From: Pyrinomonas methylaliphatogenes
GTDB lineage: Bacteria > Acidobacteriota > Blastocatellia > Pyrinomonadales > Pyrinomonadaceae
DNA length: 64,000 nt
Direction: 5' to 3'
Assembly (NCBI RefSeq): GCF_000820845.2
Contig: NZ_CBXV010000008.1
Coordinates: 189,001 to 253,000 of the forward strand
Shown: positions 62,339 to 64,000 of the stretch, piece after piece
Numbering within the stretch: the stretch's first letter is position 1
Layout of the letters: each line of letters starts with the position of its first letter
The notes under the pieces: generated by a model
What the model saw: the letters and a program-made list of their open reading frames with translations, nothing else
Database searches by the model: none
What the model was told of the DNA's origin: nothing
Position numbers and translations under genes: made by a program

Positions 62339-64000
62339 CCCGGCCCCACCCTCTTCAGGCGGAGCAAGCGAGAAGCGCGCGACATGCGGGTGGAATTGCA
62401 AAACCGCCGCCACCGCGCGGCGTAACGCGCCCGTCCCATGTCCATGGATGATCCGCACGCGATCCAAATCGTTCAAATAAGCCTCATCGAGGAATCTGTC
62501 CAATTCTTCGGCCACCTCATCAGTCGTGCGCCCGATCAAATTCAATTCTTCGCGCAACTGCCTGTCTGCGGCCCGCAACTTGAACTCCGTTCCGATCGAA
62601 GGGGCGTGCGGCTGCTCCTCGGCACCTTCGATGAGCTCTAGGTTCGCGACCTTTTCGCGAAAGCGCAAAGCGCCCGTGCGCACTTCGGCCTGTTCGCCGC
62701 TGAGGCTTTCGACAATTCCCACGGCTCCCCCCAACGCCACCAAACGCACGCGATCGCCGACGGCGATCGGTCGAGCTGGCGCGATCGCCCGCTCTTTGCG
62801 CCCGCGTCGAACGACGCGCACCTTGGTTTTGGCGCCCACCGCTTCCGTTTGAACCTCGCGTTGCGCTTCAACCGCGCGCGCCGTGCGACGCAGCTCGGCG
62901 GCGCGTTTTTCGGCTTCGCGCGCGGCGCGTTCGCGCGTTATGCGGTCTTCGATCTTAGCCACCAACGCGCGCGCGCGCCCTTCGAAATCGGCGACGACGC
63001 GCCGCAACTCGGCGGCGAACTCCTGCTGTCGTTCCCTCTCGCGTCGCTCGAACTCCGCTTCGAGGGCGTGATATTTCGCGGCGACCGCCTCGCGCTCCTC
63101 CTCCAACGCGCGGCGCAAATCCACGATCAACTCGGTCTCGCTCCTAAGATGCCGCAGGTATTCGCCGATGGCACGAGACTCCTCGCTGACGCGCCGCCGC
63201 GCCGCCTCGATCACGCCTTCAGGAAGGCCGAACCGGCGCGCGATCTCCAATCCGGCTGAAGCCCCTGGCAGGCCGATGATCAGACGATAAGTCGGCTGCA
63301 AAGTCTTCTCGTCGAATTCGACGCTGGCGTTTATGACGCCCGGTTCGCTCGCAGCATAGATCTTCAACCCGCTGTAGTGCGTCGTCGCGATCACGTGCGC
63401 GCCACAGACGCGCCGGAAATGGTCCACGATGGCGACACCCAAGGCGGAGCCTTCCTCCGGGTCAGTCCCGGTCCCAACCTCATCGAGCAAGACGAGCGCT
63501 GGCGCCTGACAGGACTCAATCATGTGACTGATGTTGGCGATGTGGGAAGTGAAGGTCGAAAGGTTCGCAGTGAGCGATTGTTGATCGCCGATGTCCGCAA
63601 GGATCGATCGGTAAAGCGGAAGATGCGCACGACGCGCCGGCACGTGAATGCCGCTCAAAGCCATGAGCGCAAGCAAGCCAGCCGTTTTAAGGACCACGGT
63701 CTTCCCGCCCGCATTGGCGCCCGAAATGATCATGACCGGATGTGCGGCATCGAGCTTAAACGAGACGGGGACGATCCGCCGCTCGCCCGCGCGCCGCAAC
63801 TCTTCTTCAAGGAGCGGATGCCGCGCTTCGATGAGCTCCAGCGGCCCATCAGCTTCGACTACAGGTTCGATCGCGTCGAACTGTTCGGCAAAGAGCGCCT
63901 TGGCGCGCACGAGATCGAGTTCGGCCACCGCCTCGACCGCCTGTTCGAGCGCGATAAGGTGTCCGCGCAACTCATCGCTCAAAGCGAGCAGAATGCGCCC
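62312..64000 (-). CDS. mutS2: MutS2 (endonuclease/ribosome rescue type), N-terminus beyond the window
   Basis: The C-terminal 562 residues are visible, and the frame continues past the right edge (GRILLALSDEL); family length is near 780. Present are ISGANAGGKTVVLKTAGLLA (Walker A), LVLLDEVGTGTDPEEGSALG (Walker B), a long Arg/Glu coiled coil (REAVAAKYHALEAEFERRER), and the Smr nuclease domain (VRIIHGHGTGALRRAVAAVL). MutS2 limits recombination and, in Bacillus, splits collided ribosomes. It is followed by dnaG after 114 bp. The apparent start at 63982 (TTG) is internal and should not be used. Confidence 0.95.
   Translation of the reverse strand, partial: GRILLALSDELRGHLIALEQAVEAVAELDLVRAKALFAEQFDAIEPVVEADGPLELIEARHPLLEEELRRAGERRIVPVSFKLDAAHPVMIISGANAGGKTVVLKTAGLLALMALSGIHVPARRAHLPLYRSILADIGDQQSLTANLSTFTSHIANISHMIESCQAPALVLLDEVGTGTDPEEGSALGVAIVDHFRRVCGAHVIATTHYSGLKIYAASEPGVINASVEFDEKTLQPTYRLIIGLPGASAGLEIARRFGLPEGVIEAARRRVSEESRAIGEYLRHLRSETELIVDLRRALEEEREAVAAKYHALEAEFERRERERQQEFAAELRRVVADFEGRARALVAKIEDRITRERAAREAEKRAAELRRTARAVEAQREVQTEAVGAKTKVRVVRRGRKERAIAPARPIAVGDRVRLVALGGAVGIVESLSGEQAEVRTGALRFREKVANLELIEGAEEQPHAPSIGTEFKLRAADRQLREELNLIGRTTDEVAEELDRFLDEAYLNDLDRVRIIHGHGTGALRRAVAAVLQFHPHVARFSLAPPEEGGAGATIVELKR

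Noticed and set aside
63500-63982. Start of mutS2 at 63982
   Set aside because: It is an internal TTG; the frame stays open to the window edge and the family's N-terminal 200 residues are missing.

Overview
The window is a gene-dense stretch of housekeeping chromosome (about 60% G+C by eye, short spacers, no insertion sequences, prophage, tRNA, rRNA or CRISPR array that I can see). Gene content, strong Shine-Dalgarno sites and several family combinations (PATAN/DUF4388 fused to a J domain, B12-dependent RNR with a TSCPD domain, CbpM/HspR-like gene after dnaJ) suggest an Acidobacteriota bacterium, perhaps a thermophilic Blastocatellia such as a Pyrinomonas relative. This taxonomic guess is inference and was not checked against any database.

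Left part (1-13.3 kb): a cut-off unknown gene, DNA ligase LigA, a DinB-like protein overlapping an M20 peptidase, a COG3375-type acetyltransferase, then a large soluble chemoreceptor-like protein fused to a family 5 ABC solute-binding domain. A plus-strand operon follows (PATAN-J-TPR protein, HD-GYP phosphodiesterase, methyltransferase-like protein with no DPPY motif), then an HDAC-family deacetylase and a small AbrB-like protein. At 13.5-17.0 kb lies the B12-dependent ribonucleotide reductase NrdJ, split by a 364-residue intein placed directly in front of the catalytic cysteine and driven by a near-consensus sigma-70 promoter with a long leader. Hsp33, a PspA pair and PurD follow.

Centre (22-38.5 kb): a proteostasis island built around one divergent promoter region at about 30.65 kb. 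Leftward run ClpB, a BON protein, Hsp20, an HdeD-like membrane protein and an HtrA/DegP lipoprotein protease, followed by a DHH phosphoesterase and a DisA_N-type diadenylate cyclase, probably a c-di-AMP turnover pair. Rightward run FtsH, a small unknown protein, DnaK, DnaJ, a CbpM/HspR-like MerR protein, GroES and GroEL. The two promoters share the same -35 and -10 sequences, their -35 boxes form an inverted repeat, and a HAIR-like site overlaps the clpB promoter.

Right part (38.7-64 kb): a DUF1015 protein, serine biosynthesis (SerA, an SDR, SerC), a TolB-like beta-propeller, an MFS transporter, DoxX, then a fadN-fadA-fadE beta-oxidation operon with a perfect 20-bp FadR-type operator inside its promoter. 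After these come small stress and envelope proteins, an esterase, a GT-C-like membrane protein with two lipoproteins, methylglyoxal synthase, and the leftward mutS2-dnaG-rpoD group, with mutS2 cut by the window edge.

The most unusual pattern not tied to a gene is a set of seven intergenic loci, each holding two or three copies of its own short repeat, with copy-to-copy offsets of 52-73 bp and no shared sequence between loci. One is a copy of the last bases of mutS2.
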